From an uncultured Pseudodesulfovibrio sp. (GTDB lineage Bacteria; Desulfobacterota; Desulfovibrionia; Desulfovibrionales; Desulfovibrionaceae), in the NCBI RefSeq assembly GCF_963664965.1, contig NZ_OY761823.1, positions 2,374,001 through 2,438,000 of the forward strand: DNA of 64,000 nucleotides, read 5' to 3'. Below, in pieces: positions 27,201-35,354 of the stretch (its first letter is position 1; every line of letters starts with the position of its first letter). The translations under genes and the position numbers were made by a program. Below the pieces are notes generated by a model that was not told the DNA's origin, searched no databases, and worked only from the letters and a program-made list of their open reading frames with translations.

Positions 27201-29336
27201 ATGAGTAATACTGTAGATATACTTGTAGTCGATGATGAACGTATCAATCTCAAGCTGATTGAAGGTATTCTGAAGGGAGGGGATGTCAATCCCATTTCGG
27301 TCTCTTCTGGACCTGAAGCTCTGCATGAGGTGGAAAAGCATGATTTTGCCGTAGCGCTTCTTGATGTGATGATGCCGGGAATGGACGGTTTCGAGCTGGC
27401 TGAAGCCTTGCGGAGTTCTGATTTGACGAGTGGAATTCCGATCATTTTCATTACTGCCATCAGCAAAGAGCAACGACACGTTTTTCGTGGCTATGAACTC
27501 GGTGCGGTTGATTATCTTTTCAAGCCTGTCGAGCCGGAAGTCCTTCGAGGAAAAGTCGGTATTTTTGCGGATCTTCATAGAAAGAAGCGCTCCCTTGAAG
27601 AGACGACACGTCGTCTTGAGTCGACAGTCAAGGCGCTTGAGGAGTCTCGGCAAGCTCTTCAGGGGTCGGAAGAGCGTTATCGGATGGTGGCTGATTACAA
27701 TCATGACTGGGAGAGCTGGATTGATCCCGAAGGGACGTCCATTTATGTTTCTCCTTCGTGCGAACGAATCTGCGGATATCCCCCGCAACGTTTTCTTGAT
27801 GACAGTGGTTTTTTCCAGCGGATCATTCACCGTGATGATCTGCCTGCCTGGAAACATTATATGCTTTCGGATTCTCCTACCGACGAGAGTCTTGATTTGC
27901 GTATCCACCATGCGAATGCCAGAATCAAGTGGGTCAATCTAGTCAAGCATAATGTCAGAGGCGAGAACGGAAGTGCCATGGGTGTACGCACCAGTATGCG
28001 GGACGTGACAAGCCGTAAACGCATGGAGGCGCAACTGAAACACAGTTCCCTTCATGATCCGCTTACCGGATTGCCCAACAGGGTGCTTCTGCTTGATCGA
28101 ATCAGTCAGGCCATTGAAAGATCCACGAGAACGGAAAAGTATTTTGGTGTTTTGTTTGTAAATATAGACCGTTTTCAGGCCGTTAATGATCTTTATGGCC
28201 ACACCATGGGCGATCGGATTTTGGTCGCCATGGGAGGACGGTTGGTGCAGACTGTGCGGCCTGTCGATACGGTTGCCCGTTTTGGTGGTGATGAATTCGT
28301 TGTCCTTGTTGAAGATATGGTTCGAAAGACGGATGTGCGTGAGCTGGTCAAGCTGGTACAGAAGTCACTTGATGAGCCGTTTACTTTTGACGGTATCGAT
28401 TTCAGTGTTTCAGTCAGTCTGGGGCTTGAAATAGGCAGGAACGGTCAAGCTGCCACTCAGGAAAATCTGGTTCATAATGCTCAGTTGGCCATGTACAAAG
28501 CCAAGAGGCTGGGAAAGAATCGCAGTGTGGAATACTCCTCCAAGATGCGTGAGGGACTTGTTGATATTCTTGCCATTGAAAGTGACGTGAGGCGTGGCCT
28601 TCGTAATGGCGAGTTTGAAGCATATTACCAGCCCATAGTTAATCTTGCGGATGGGACTCTCTATGGATTTGAGGCTCTTGCTCGGTGGAACCATCCTGAG
28701 CGCGGCCTGGTAGGCCCTGGTGAATTCATTCCTGTCGCAGAGGAAACCGGACTTATTGTGGAACTCGGTGTTCAGATTCTCGAGCAGGCATGTTCTGCTT
28801 TGAGTGCTTGGCGAAACAGGTACCCGCAGGCCGATGATTTGACCATCTCCGTTAATATCTCTGCCAAACAGTTTGGTGAAGCCACGCTTGTCGGCGATGT
28901 GAAGAATATCATTGAAGCTACCAGTGTTCCTCCTGACAGGCTGAAACTTGAGATCACCGAAACGGTCGTCATGCTGGATGCCGTGGAATCCTCGACCCGG
29001 TTGAACTTGCTGAAGGCTTTGGGGATCCTGTTGTCTATTGATGATTTCGGCACGGGATATTCTTCAATGAGTTATTTGCAGAAATTCCCCATGGACCAGT
29101 TGAAGGTGGATTTGAGTTTTGTTCGACAGATGGAAAAGGCACCAGAGAATATCGAAATCATTCGTGCCATCGTCAACATGGCGCACAGTCTCAGGCTTCG
29201 AGTGGTTGCTGAAGGAATTGAAACCGAGCGGCAGCGTGATCTGCTTTATTCCTTGCAATGTGATTACGGACAGGGCTATCTCTACTCGAAACCGCTTCGC
29301 GGCGCTGATGCCGAGGAGCTTCTTAAAAAAAATTGA
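27201..29336 (+). CDS. Response regulator with PAS, GGDEF and EAL domains
   Basis: 711 residues. REC domain 1-125 (VDILVVDDE, phospho-acceptor Asp in LLDVMMPGMDG, FKPVEPE), coiled linker, PAS about 155-270 (ERYRMVADYNHDWESWIDP), GGDEF about 280-440 with intact GGDEF and an upstream RPVD inhibitory site five residues before it, EAL about 455-705 with all catalytic residues visible (FEALARW, SVNISAKQF, EITETVV, DDFGTGYSS, KVDLSFV, EGIET). It can therefore in principle both make and break c-di-GMP under phosphorelay control. No cognate kinase is adjacent. Confidence 0.94.
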   Translation: MSNTVDILVVDDERINLKLIEGILKGGDVNPISVSSGPEALHEVEKHDFAVALLDVMMPGMDGFELAEALRSSDLTSGIPIIFITAISKEQRHVFRGYELGAVDYLFKPVEPEVLRGKVGIFADLHRKKRSLEETTRRLESTVKALEESRQALQGSEERYRMVADYNHDWESWIDPEGTSIYVSPSCERICGYPPQRFLDDSGFFQRIIHRDDLPAWKHYMLSDSPTDESLDLRIHHANARIKWVNLVKHNVRGENGSAMGVRTSMRDVTSRKRMEAQLKHSSLHDPLTGLPNRVLLLDRISQAIERSTRTEKYFGVLFVNIDRFQAVNDLYGHTMGDRILVAMGGRLVQTVRPVDTVARFGGDEFVVLVEDMVRKTDVRELVKLVQKSLDEPFTFDGIDFSVSVSLGLEIGRNGQAATQENLVHNAQLAMYKAKRLGKNRSVEYSSKMREGLVDILAIESDVRRGLRNGEFEAYYQPIVNLADGTLYGFEALARWNHPERGLVGPGEFIPVAEETGLIVELGVQILEQACSALSAWRNRYPQADDLTISVNISAKQFGEATLVGDVKNIIEATSVPPDRLKLEITETVVMLDAVESSTRLNLLKALGILLSIDDFGTGYSSMSYLQKFPMDQLKVDLSFVRQMEKAPENIEIIRAIVNMAHSLRLRVVAEGIETERQRDLLYSLQCDYGQGYLYSKPLRGADAEELLKKN

Positions 29337-29378
29337 TTTCACCTTGTTCAACCGCTTCAGCAAAGGGAGTCCTGCATC

Positions 29379-29561
29379 ATGAATCTGAGTGCCCCGCAAC
29401 TTCTTACCTGGGTTATCGGTGTCATCATCGGTCTGCTCGGCATCCTTATTCATCTTGACGTCATGTCCGTACCTGCACTTGAAGACCTGGTCCGGCCGTT
29501 TTGGCTGGTATCCACGGGTTTTGTGATTCTGGCCGCATCCAGTCTGTTCAGGAATTTGTGA
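29379..29561 (+). CDS. Small two-helix membrane protein
   Basis: 60 residues: MNLSAPQLLTWVIGVIIGLL... and ...PFWLVSTGFVILAASSLF form two membrane helices joined by a short acidic loop. AGGGAG lies about 10 bases before the ATG. It is 42 bases after the GGDEF-EAL gene and probably co-transcribed. Hypothetical. Confidence 0.65.
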   Translation: MNLSAPQLLTWVIGVIIGLLGILIHLDVMSVPALEDLVRPFWLVSTGFVILAASSLFRNL

Positions 29562-29596
29562 TCGGTCTTGTAGATTAGTTTTTCAAGAGCGTTTCA

Positions 29597-29634
29597 ACAA
29601 GAGGCCTGTCGTGAAAATACGGCAGGCCTCTTGT
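29597..29634 (+). terminator. Terminator-like hairpin after 29561
   Basis: ACAAGAGGCCTG/CAGGCCTCTTGT, 12-base perfect arms; the T-tract is poor. Confidence 0.6.
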
Positions 29635-29729
29635 CGTTGATTCCTGTTTTGTGATATCGGTTAATTGTTTCAATTTTTTAAAGATACCGTATGGCCCGAG
29701 TGTTGGATACATCAGGAGGATTCCTGCAT

Positions 29730-30116
29730 ATGGCTGATTTAAAGCGCTGGAGTCGGGATGAGATTACCCGAATGCGAAAAGAAATGGATAGGCTGTTTGA
29801 TGACTTGTGCACGGATTTCGATTTACCTGTCATGTTTTGCCGGATTGCCGGAGATCTCGATCTTCGGGAAGAGGGGGATGTGCTTGTTGCCCGTTTGGAG
29901 TTGGGGAATATAAAACCGGATGACGTGCATGTGACTGTAATGGGGCATCGTCTGATTATTTCGGCCGAGTCGGTAACCGATACTGTCGGACATCGAAAGA
30001 CGCATACCTTTCGCAAGGAAATCGGCTTGCCGTGCCTTATTCGGCCAGAGGGAGTCAAGGCGGTGTTTGATGACGGGGTGCTGGAAGTTCGATTGTTCAA
30101 ATGCTCTGCTCGATAG
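29730..30116 (+). CDS. Hsp20/alpha-crystallin family protein
   Basis: 128 residues. The alpha-crystallin core covers about 35-125: DLDLREEGDVLVARLELGNIKPDDVHVTVMGHRLIISAE, then HTFRKEIGLP and the GVLEV strand-end motif. Start 29730 is set by AGGAGG at 29714-29719. N-terminal helix (DEITRMRKEMDRLFDDL) is the usual Hsp20 arm; the C-terminal I-x-I tail is absent, which may limit oligomer size. Just upstream of a Lon-type protease, a sensible proteostasis pairing. Confidence 0.85.
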   Translation: MADLKRWSRDEITRMRKEMDRLFDDLCTDFDLPVMFCRIAGDLDLREEGDVLVARLELGNIKPDDVHVTVMGHRLIISAESVTDTVGHRKTHTFRKEIGLPCLIRPEGVKAVFDDGVLEVRLFKCSAR

Positions 30117-30162
30117 GTGGAATTTGGATCGTATCAGGATGTAACATTCGGAGATAGTAAAT

Positions 30163-32655
30163 ATGGCAGCTGCAAAGTCTTCTTTCAAGGTACCTGTGAA
30201 GAATCTCAAGTGGGCACTGGATACAAAAAAACTTTCATTCAAAACCACTGACGAGCTTGAACCTCAGTTGGATATTATCGGTCAGGAGCGTGGAGTCGAA
30301 GCCTTTCGTTTCGGCATGGGAATGCTCAAGAAAGGGTACAATATTTTCGTGACTGGCGAACCGGGGATCGGACGGTTGGCAACGGTCAAAAAATTATTGA
30401 GTGAATTGGCTGATAAAAAGGAGATTCCATGTGACCTTTGTTATGTGAATAATTTCAAGCACCCTGAAGCTCCCCTGATGCTCCGATTCAAGAAGGGTGA
30501 AGGAGGACGTTTCAAGAAGGAGATGCAGGAGTTTCTGGATACCGTGAAGCGTGAAGCTCCGCAGCTTTTTGAAAGTGAAGAATATATTGCCCGTAAAAAC
30601 GAGATTGCAGAGGCTCACGAAAAGAAGGTTATGAGTTTTTACAAGGCCATTGAAGACCAGGTCAAGGATACCGGGTTGGTGGTCGTGCGGATGCAGATGG
30701 GACCTATACAGCGTCCTGATGTTGTCCCGCTGGTCGATGGCGAGCCTAAGCGAATGATTGAAATCGAGGAGATGGTGGAAAAGGGGCGTTTCCCCCGTGA
30801 TGAATATGAACGCCTTCGTGACAAACGGATCGAGTTGAAGGAAGAGATTGATCTGATTGTTCATGAACTCAAGCGGTTGCAGAAGGAAATCGTCAAGAAA
30901 CATGAAGAAGTCGACCGACTCATGTTTACTGCGCTTGCTCAGGATTTCATGAAATCCCTGAGAGAATCATTCAATGACGAGAAGGTGCTGGCCTATCTTG
31001 ATTCCGTGCTGGAGCATATGGGTAACGAGCTTGACAGCATCAAGGCATTGGGAGCGTCTCCACAGCAGGGGCCTATTCCGGGACTGATGTTTTCCGGTCC
31101 GTCTCCGGAAGCGGTGTTTCGGTCGTATCAGGTCAATTTGCTTGTAGATAATTCCGAGCTTGAGGGGCCTCCTGTAATCATTGAATCGTATCCCACGTAT
31201 CGGAACCTTTTCGGCAGCATTGAGCGTGTCATGGATCGAAACGGCGGGTGGCATACCGACTATACGAAAATCAAGGCAGGTTCGTTCGTCAGGGCGAATG
31301 GCGGGTATCTCGTCATCAATCTCATGGACGCCATATTCGAGCCGGGGGTCTGGCAGACCCTGAAGCGTGCCTTGAAGACCGAGCAGATAGAAATAGAGAC
31401 TTTCGATCCGTACTATTTCATCAGCGCTACCGGTTTGAAGCCGGAGCCGGTTGATATGGAGGTGAAGGTCGTTGTTTTGGGTAGCCCGTATCTTTATGCG
31501 ATGCTCAAGCATTATGACGAGGATGTTCCCAAGATATTCAAGGTGCGTGCTGATTATGAGTCCAGCATGAACTTGAGTGATGATCTGGTGTTGCAGGTGG
31601 CGCGGTTCATTCGGTCCGAGTCGGAAAAGAATGAGCTGAAATCCTTTGACGCAAGCGGTGTCGGAGCAGTCATGGAAGAGGCCGTCCGGTGGGCAGGTCG
31701 TCAGGAAAAGATATCCGCCGCGTTCCCGGCTGTGGCCGATCTTTTGAGTGAAGCGGATTATTTCGCCGGACGCGAAAAAACGAAAATCGTTTCAGCCGAG
31801 CATGTCAAAATGGCGGTGGACGCCAAGGTGTATCGTTCCAATCAGGTTGAGGAGCGAATTCAGGAGATGATTGATCGCGGCAGCCTGTTTGTGGATACCG
31901 AAGGTGAAGTCGTGGGTCAGGTCAACGGATTGGCTGTGTATTCCATGGGTGATTACATGTTCGGCAAGCCTACCCGGATTACGGCTGTGACTTCGCTTGG
32001 CAAGGAGGGCATCATAAATATCGAGCGTGAAGCGGATATGTCCGGTCCCACTCATAACAAGGGCATGCTCATTCTGTCCGGTTATCTGCGTAGCCGGTTT
32101 GCACAGGACAAGCCTTTGTCATTGGCAGCCAGCATTGCGTTCGAGCAGTCTTACGGCGGGATAGACGGCGATTCAGCCTCTTCCACCGAGTTGTATGCGC
32201 TTTTGTCGAGCCTTTCCGGCAAGCCGCTTCGCCAGTATATCGCAGTGACCGGTTCCGTGAACCAGTATGGCGAAGTACAGCCGATTGGCGGTGTGAATGA
32301 GAAGATTGAAGGTTTTTATTTATGTTGCAAAAATAGCGGATTGAATGGAAAACAGGGAGTGATGATTCCGCATTCCAACGTCAAGGATCTCATGTTGCGG
32401 GATAATGTCATTGAAGCGGTCAAGTCCGGAAAATTCCATATATGGGCCGTGAAGACTATTGACGAAGGCATTGAGATATTGACAGGTATCAAGGCTGGAA
32501 GTCGAGGGAAGACTGGGCGTTATCCAAAGAACTCCATCAATGGCCTGGTTGACCAGCAGTTGAAGAATCTTGCCGATCAGCTCGTTGCTTTTGGCAAGGA
32601 TGAAAAAGAAAACAAGAAGTCTTCCCGGAAAAAAACTGCCGCAAAAAAGAAGTAG
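30163..32655 (+). CDS. Lon-family (S16) ATP-dependent protease, AAA_32 type
   Basis: 830 residues. N-terminal AAA-like region with a Walker A-like loop GEPGIGRLAT (residues 65-74), a helical insertion (about 110-260), a second AAA segment, and a C-terminal S16 domain. The proteolytic dyad is intact: Ser671 in GDSASS and Lys714 in GGVNEKIEG, 43 residues apart as in E. coli Lon. No Lon N-terminal substrate domain, so this is the LonB/LonC-like group (relatives of E. coli YcbZ), not classical LonA. The Walker A lysine is replaced by Arg71, so ATP use is uncertain. Confidence 0.88.
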   Translation: MAAAKSSFKVPVKNLKWALDTKKLSFKTTDELEPQLDIIGQERGVEAFRFGMGMLKKGYNIFVTGEPGIGRLATVKKLLSELADKKEIPCDLCYVNNFKHPEAPLMLRFKKGEGGRFKKEMQEFLDTVKREAPQLFESEEYIARKNEIAEAHEKKVMSFYKAIEDQVKDTGLVVVRMQMGPIQRPDVVPLVDGEPKRMIEIEEMVEKGRFPRDEYERLRDKRIELKEEIDLIVHELKRLQKEIVKKHEEVDRLMFTALAQDFMKSLRESFNDEKVLAYLDSVLEHMGNELDSIKALGASPQQGPIPGLMFSGPSPEAVFRSYQVNLLVDNSELEGPPVIIESYPTYRNLFGSIERVMDRNGGWHTDYTKIKAGSFVRANGGYLVINLMDAIFEPGVWQTLKRALKTEQIEIETFDPYYFISATGLKPEPVDMEVKVVVLGSPYLYAMLKHYDEDVPKIFKVRADYESSMNLSDDLVLQVARFIRSESEKNELKSFDASGVGAVMEEAVRWAGRQEKISAAFPAVADLLSEADYFAGREKTKIVSAEHVKMAVDAKVYRSNQVEERIQEMIDRGSLFVDTEGEVVGQVNGLAVYSMGDYMFGKPTRITAVTSLGKEGIINIEREADMSGPTHNKGMLILSGYLRSRFAQDKPLSLAASIAFEQSYGGIDGDSASSTELYALLSSLSGKPLRQYIAVTGSVNQYGEVQPIGGVNEKIEGFYLCCKNSGLNGKQGVMIPHSNVKDLMLRDNVIEAVKSGKFHIWAVKTIDEGIEILTGIKAGSRGKTGRYPKNSINGLVDQQLKNLADQLVAFGKDEKENKKSSRKKTAAKKK

Positions 32656-32690
32656 GCCTGACCTCTTTGAACAGGGGTGTTGCCGAAAAC

Positions 32691-32720
32691 AAAAGGGTTG
32701 CGTGGTTGCAGCCCTTTTTA
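32691..32720 (+). terminator. Terminator after the Lon-like gene
   Basis: AAAAGGGTTGC/GTTGCAGCCCTTTT-type stem of about 11 pairs at 32691-32718, then T-rich sequence. Confidence 0.75.
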
Positions 32721-32736
32721 TTGGAGCATTAATTAC

Positions 32737-32904
32737 ATGAATTTGTTGAAATTGAATGTTTGGCGAAAGTGTATTCTTGTCGGTTTTGTCGTGAGTGTTG
32801 CTGCCATGTTCGGCATTGATTGGGGATATCATTTCCATATCGGACATGTCGTACGGCTTGCCGTGGGGGCGGCGGCTTTTTGGCTGGCCGTGGATAGGCT
32901 CTAG
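32737..32904 (+). CDS. Small hydrophobic protein
   Basis: 55 residues with two hydrophobic stretches (CILVGFVVSVAAMFGI and VVRLAVGAAAFWLAV). GGAG lies 10 bases before the ATG. It starts only 17 bases after the Lon terminator, so expression would need read-through or a promoter inside the hairpin region. Hypothetical; moderate support. Confidence 0.5.
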   Translation: MNLLKLNVWRKCILVGFVVSVAAMFGIDWGYHFHIGHVVRLAVGAAAFWLAVDRL

Positions 32905-32934
32905 ACGGGAAGTTCATTCTTTTTTGAAAATGGC

Positions 32935-32940
32935 TTGACG
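32935..32940 (+). promoter_or_regulatory. Candidate -35 element of the ilv operon
   Basis: TTGACG about 60 bases ahead of the leader peptide start. A matching -10 is not clear (TATTGA at the 17-base distance is weak). Confidence 0.3.
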
Positions 32941-32997
32941 GAAGGTGCTGACCTGATTATTGAATTCCTTAAGAATACTCAAAGGAAAATTTCGTTT

Positions 32998-33105
32998 ATG
33001 CGTAACTTCGACACCACATCTTCTCTTTACAGCGTTTACCTAACGGTAAGCGTATCTGTAGTAGTGGATGTAGTAGTAGGTGATGTCGATAGGGACGCAC
33101 CATAG
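32998..33105 (+). CDS. ilvL: ilv operon leader peptide (valine-rich attenuator peptide)
   Basis: A 35-codon open frame in the ilvB 5' region with AAGGA 8-12 bases before its ATG. It encodes ten valines and two leucines: SVYLTVSVSVVVDVVVGDVD. Seven of the ten valine codons are GTA. An 8-pair hairpin (33033-33040 with 33045-33052) lies inside it, and an intrinsic terminator follows 28 bases after its stop. This is the layout of branched-chain amino acid attenuators: charged tRNA-Val lets the ribosome finish and termination occurs; stalling at the valine runs would disrupt it. Confidence 0.85.
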   Translation: MRNFDTTSSLYSVYLTVSVSVVVDVVVGDVDRDAP

Positions 33106-33170
33106 CGGGATTTCGAGTAACTTCAGACTTTTAAACCCCCGTCGGTGCAACCGACGGGGGTTTTTCTTTT
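33105..33170 (+). promoter_or_regulatory. ilv attenuator: antiterminator strand and terminator
   Basis: Terminator stem AAACCCCCGTCGG/CCGACGGGGGTTT at 33133-33162 with a T5 tail to 33165. GCGGGATTT at 33105-33113 can pair with AAACCCCCG of the terminator's left arm and may be the antiterminator strand. No gene lies between this terminator and ilvB, so it can only regulate read-through. Confidence 0.8.
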
Positions 33171-33202
33171 CGTCGGGCACCGCAAAGACAAGGAGACTCG
33201 GA

Positions 33203-34879
33203 ATGGAACTCAGTGGCGCGGAAATTATTATCAAATTACTCGAAAGGCAGGGGATTGAGACTATTGCCGGTATACCCGGTGGTGCGAATTTGCCTCTTTA
33301 TGACGCATTGTCTCAGAGTGAACAGATTCGACATGTCTTGACCAGACATGAGCAGGGGGCTGGATTCATAGCTCAGGGGATGGCACGGGTTACTGGGGAA
33401 CCTGCTGTTTTCTTTGCAACTTCAGGTCCGGGAGCAACCAACACGCTGACTGCCATTGCTGACGCGAAGCTCGATTCCATCCCTGTCATCTGCATCACCG
33501 GGCAGGTCCCTTTGAGCATGATCGGGACTGATGCCTTTCAGGAAGTCGATACCTACGGATTAAGTGTTCCTATTACCAAGCATAATTATCTTGTGCGCTC
33601 TGTCGAGGAACTGCTGCGTGTCATTCCCGAGGCGTTCAGCGTTGCGGCTTCCGGCCGTCCCGGACCTGTCGTGATTGACGTTCCCAAAGACGTGCAGTGT
33701 GCGATGATGGAAATTGATTCCTGGCCCGAACCGGGGATGCGTGAAGAAGGCCCTGAGTTGATTGACGCTGAGGTGCGTCGGGCCGCAACCATGATAAACC
33801 GGGCAAAGAAGCCCATTTTGTACCTTGGTGGCGGTGTGATTCAGTCCGGTTCAGCCAATGAGGCTCTTTCGCTTGCCGAGAAAGGTTCCATCCCTTCCGC
33901 ATTGACGCTCATGGGGCTGGGGGTTGTCCCTCACGATCATCCGTTGAATCTCGGGATGCTTGGCATGCACGCAGCGAGATATACCAATATGGCTCTTGAG
34001 AAATGTGATTTGCTGGTTGCGGTCGGCGTTCGTTTCGATGACCGGGCAACGGGTAAAGTCGCGGAATTTTGTCCTGACGCAAAAATCATTCATGTCGATA
34101 TTGATCCGAGCGAGTTGGACAAGATCAAGACGAGCCACGCTTCCATTACTGGTGATGTTGCTGATTCCCTCAAGGCTCTGCTGCCTCAGATCGAGAAGGC
34201 TGAACGCACTGAATGGTTGCATGAAATCAGTCAATTGAAGAAATCCAATCCTATGGTTGTCGAAGGAGCCGAGGACCCGGTTTCGCCATATGGTGTTGTT
34301 TTGAAAACGGCTGAGTTGGCCGAGGACGACGCCATCGTGTGTACTGACGTCGGGCAGCACCAGATGCGTACGGCGCAGGTATATCCTTTTGAGCATCCGC
34401 GTCAGTGGCTGACGTCTGGCGGTCTCGGAACCATGGGATTCGGCATGCCTGCCGCGATCGGGGCCGCGCTTGCCGCACCGGACAGACAGGTGATCTGTTT
34501 CAGTGGAGACGGTTCCATCATGATGAATATTCAGGATCTTGCAACCGCTATGGAAAACAATGTCAACGTCAAGATTGTCCTGACGAACAACAACGCGCTG
34601 GGATTGGTGCGGCAGCAGCAGGATTTGTTCTATGGCAAGCGGTATTTTGCTTCCAATTATGAATATGCTGTTGATTTCGTGAAGATTGCCGATGGGTTCG
34701 GAATGCGTACCTATGATTTGGGTCTGAGTGAAAATCCGGCTGAAACCCTTGCCGAGGCCCTTGCTTTTGATGGGCCGGCATTCATTCATGTGCCTTTGAG
34801 TCCTGATGAGCCTGTGTATCCGATGGTTCCTCCCGGAGCTGCGAATTCCGAAATGATCGGAGGGAAAGCCGATGTGTAA
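33203..34879 (+). CDS. ilvB: Acetolactate synthase large subunit
   Basis: 558-residue ThDP enzyme condensing pyruvate to acetolactate (valine/leucine) or with 2-ketobutyrate (isoleucine). N-terminal ThDP glutamate region VLTRHEQGAGFIAQG, FATSGPGATN, FAD-binding middle domain (GVRFDDRATGK), C-terminal GDGSIMMNIQDLATAMENNVNVKIVLTNNN for Mg-ThDP. The true start is 33203 with AAGGAG upstream; a frame extending to 33080 would translate the attenuator and is rejected. Overlaps ilvN by 8 bases. Confidence 0.96.
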   Translation: MELSGAEIIIKLLERQGIETIAGIPGGANLPLYDALSQSEQIRHVLTRHEQGAGFIAQGMARVTGEPAVFFATSGPGATNTLTAIADAKLDSIPVICITGQVPLSMIGTDAFQEVDTYGLSVPITKHNYLVRSVEELLRVIPEAFSVAASGRPGPVVIDVPKDVQCAMMEIDSWPEPGMREEGPELIDAEVRRAATMINRAKKPILYLGGGVIQSGSANEALSLAEKGSIPSALTLMGLGVVPHDHPLNLGMLGMHAARYTNMALEKCDLLVAVGVRFDDRATGKVAEFCPDAKIIHVDIDPSELDKIKTSHASITGDVADSLKALLPQIEKAERTEWLHEISQLKKSNPMVVEGAEDPVSPYGVVLKTAELAEDDAIVCTDVGQHQMRTAQVYPFEHPRQWLTSGGLGTMGFGMPAAIGAALAAPDRQVICFSGDGSIMMNIQDLATAMENNVNVKIVLTNNNALGLVRQQQDLFYGKRYFASNYEYAVDFVKIADGFGMRTYDLGLSENPAETLAEALAFDGPAFIHVPLSPDEPVYPMVPPGAANSEMIGGKADV

Positions 34880-35150
34880 GCATACTGTTCTTGAATTGTC
34901 CGTGAACAACCATCCCGGCGTGATGTCGCATATTTGCGGCCTGTTTGCGCGTAGGGCGTACAATGTTGAAGGCATTGCCTGTATGCCGATCAATGGTGGC
35001 GGGAAAAGCCGTATATGGCTTCTGGTGAATGCTGATGAAAGGCTGGATCAAATGATCAAGCAGGTGGACAAGCTGCATGATGTCCTTGGGGTGGACAGGC
35101 ATGACGGTGGACACGAAGTGTTTGAAAAAATGACAGAATTTGTCAGTTGA
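34872..35150 (+). CDS. ilvN: Acetolactate synthase small (regulatory) subunit, short form
   Basis: 92 residues containing one ACT domain (TVLELSVNNHPGVMSHICGLFARRAYNVEGIACMP), which binds valine for feedback inhibition of IlvB. Short like E. coli IlvN (96) rather than the 160-residue IlvH type. GGAGG lies upstream within ilvB and the start overlaps the ilvB stop by 8 bases. Last gene before a terminator, so the operon is ilvL-ilvB-ilvN. Confidence 0.93.
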   Translation: MCKHTVLELSVNNHPGVMSHICGLFARRAYNVEGIACMPINGGGKSRIWLLVNADERLDQMIKQVDKLHDVLGVDRHDGGHEVFEKMTEFVS

Positions 35151-35172
35151 TACGAGTTTGAGTTTCCTTGGG

Positions 35173-35204
35173 CAAGGGCGTTCTTCGGAGCGCCCTTGTT
35201 TTTT
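35173..35204 (+). terminator. Terminator of ilvBN
   Basis: CAAGGGCG/CGCCCTTG stem (35173-35198) followed by T6. Confidence 0.85.
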
Positions 35205-35289
35205 GGGGAAGGGCTGTCGGTTGAAGGGCGGAATATCATGACGAAATAGCGTGTGTGCAGTGGAGACGCAAAAAAGGTTTGAAAGGGTC

Positions 35290-35316
35290 TAAAGAAATCT
35301 TTTGTTGTGCCGATAA
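35290..35316 (+). promoter_or_regulatory. Sigma-28 (FliA) promoter of the flagellin-like gene
   Basis: TAAAGAAA (35290-35297), exactly 11 bases, then GCCGATAA (35309-35316). The -10 is a perfect match and the -35 core TAAAG agrees with the flagellar sigma-28 consensus TAAAGTTT-N11-GCCGATAA. 38 bases before the gene start. Confidence 0.85.
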
Positions 35317-35354
35317 AAATAACGGGTAGTTGTAACCGTTGTTCGGGAGACAGG

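Noticed and set aside
33080-33202. N-terminal extension of ilvB
   Set aside because: It would translate through the attenuator terminator; the ATG at 33203 has AAGGAG and matches the family N-terminus.
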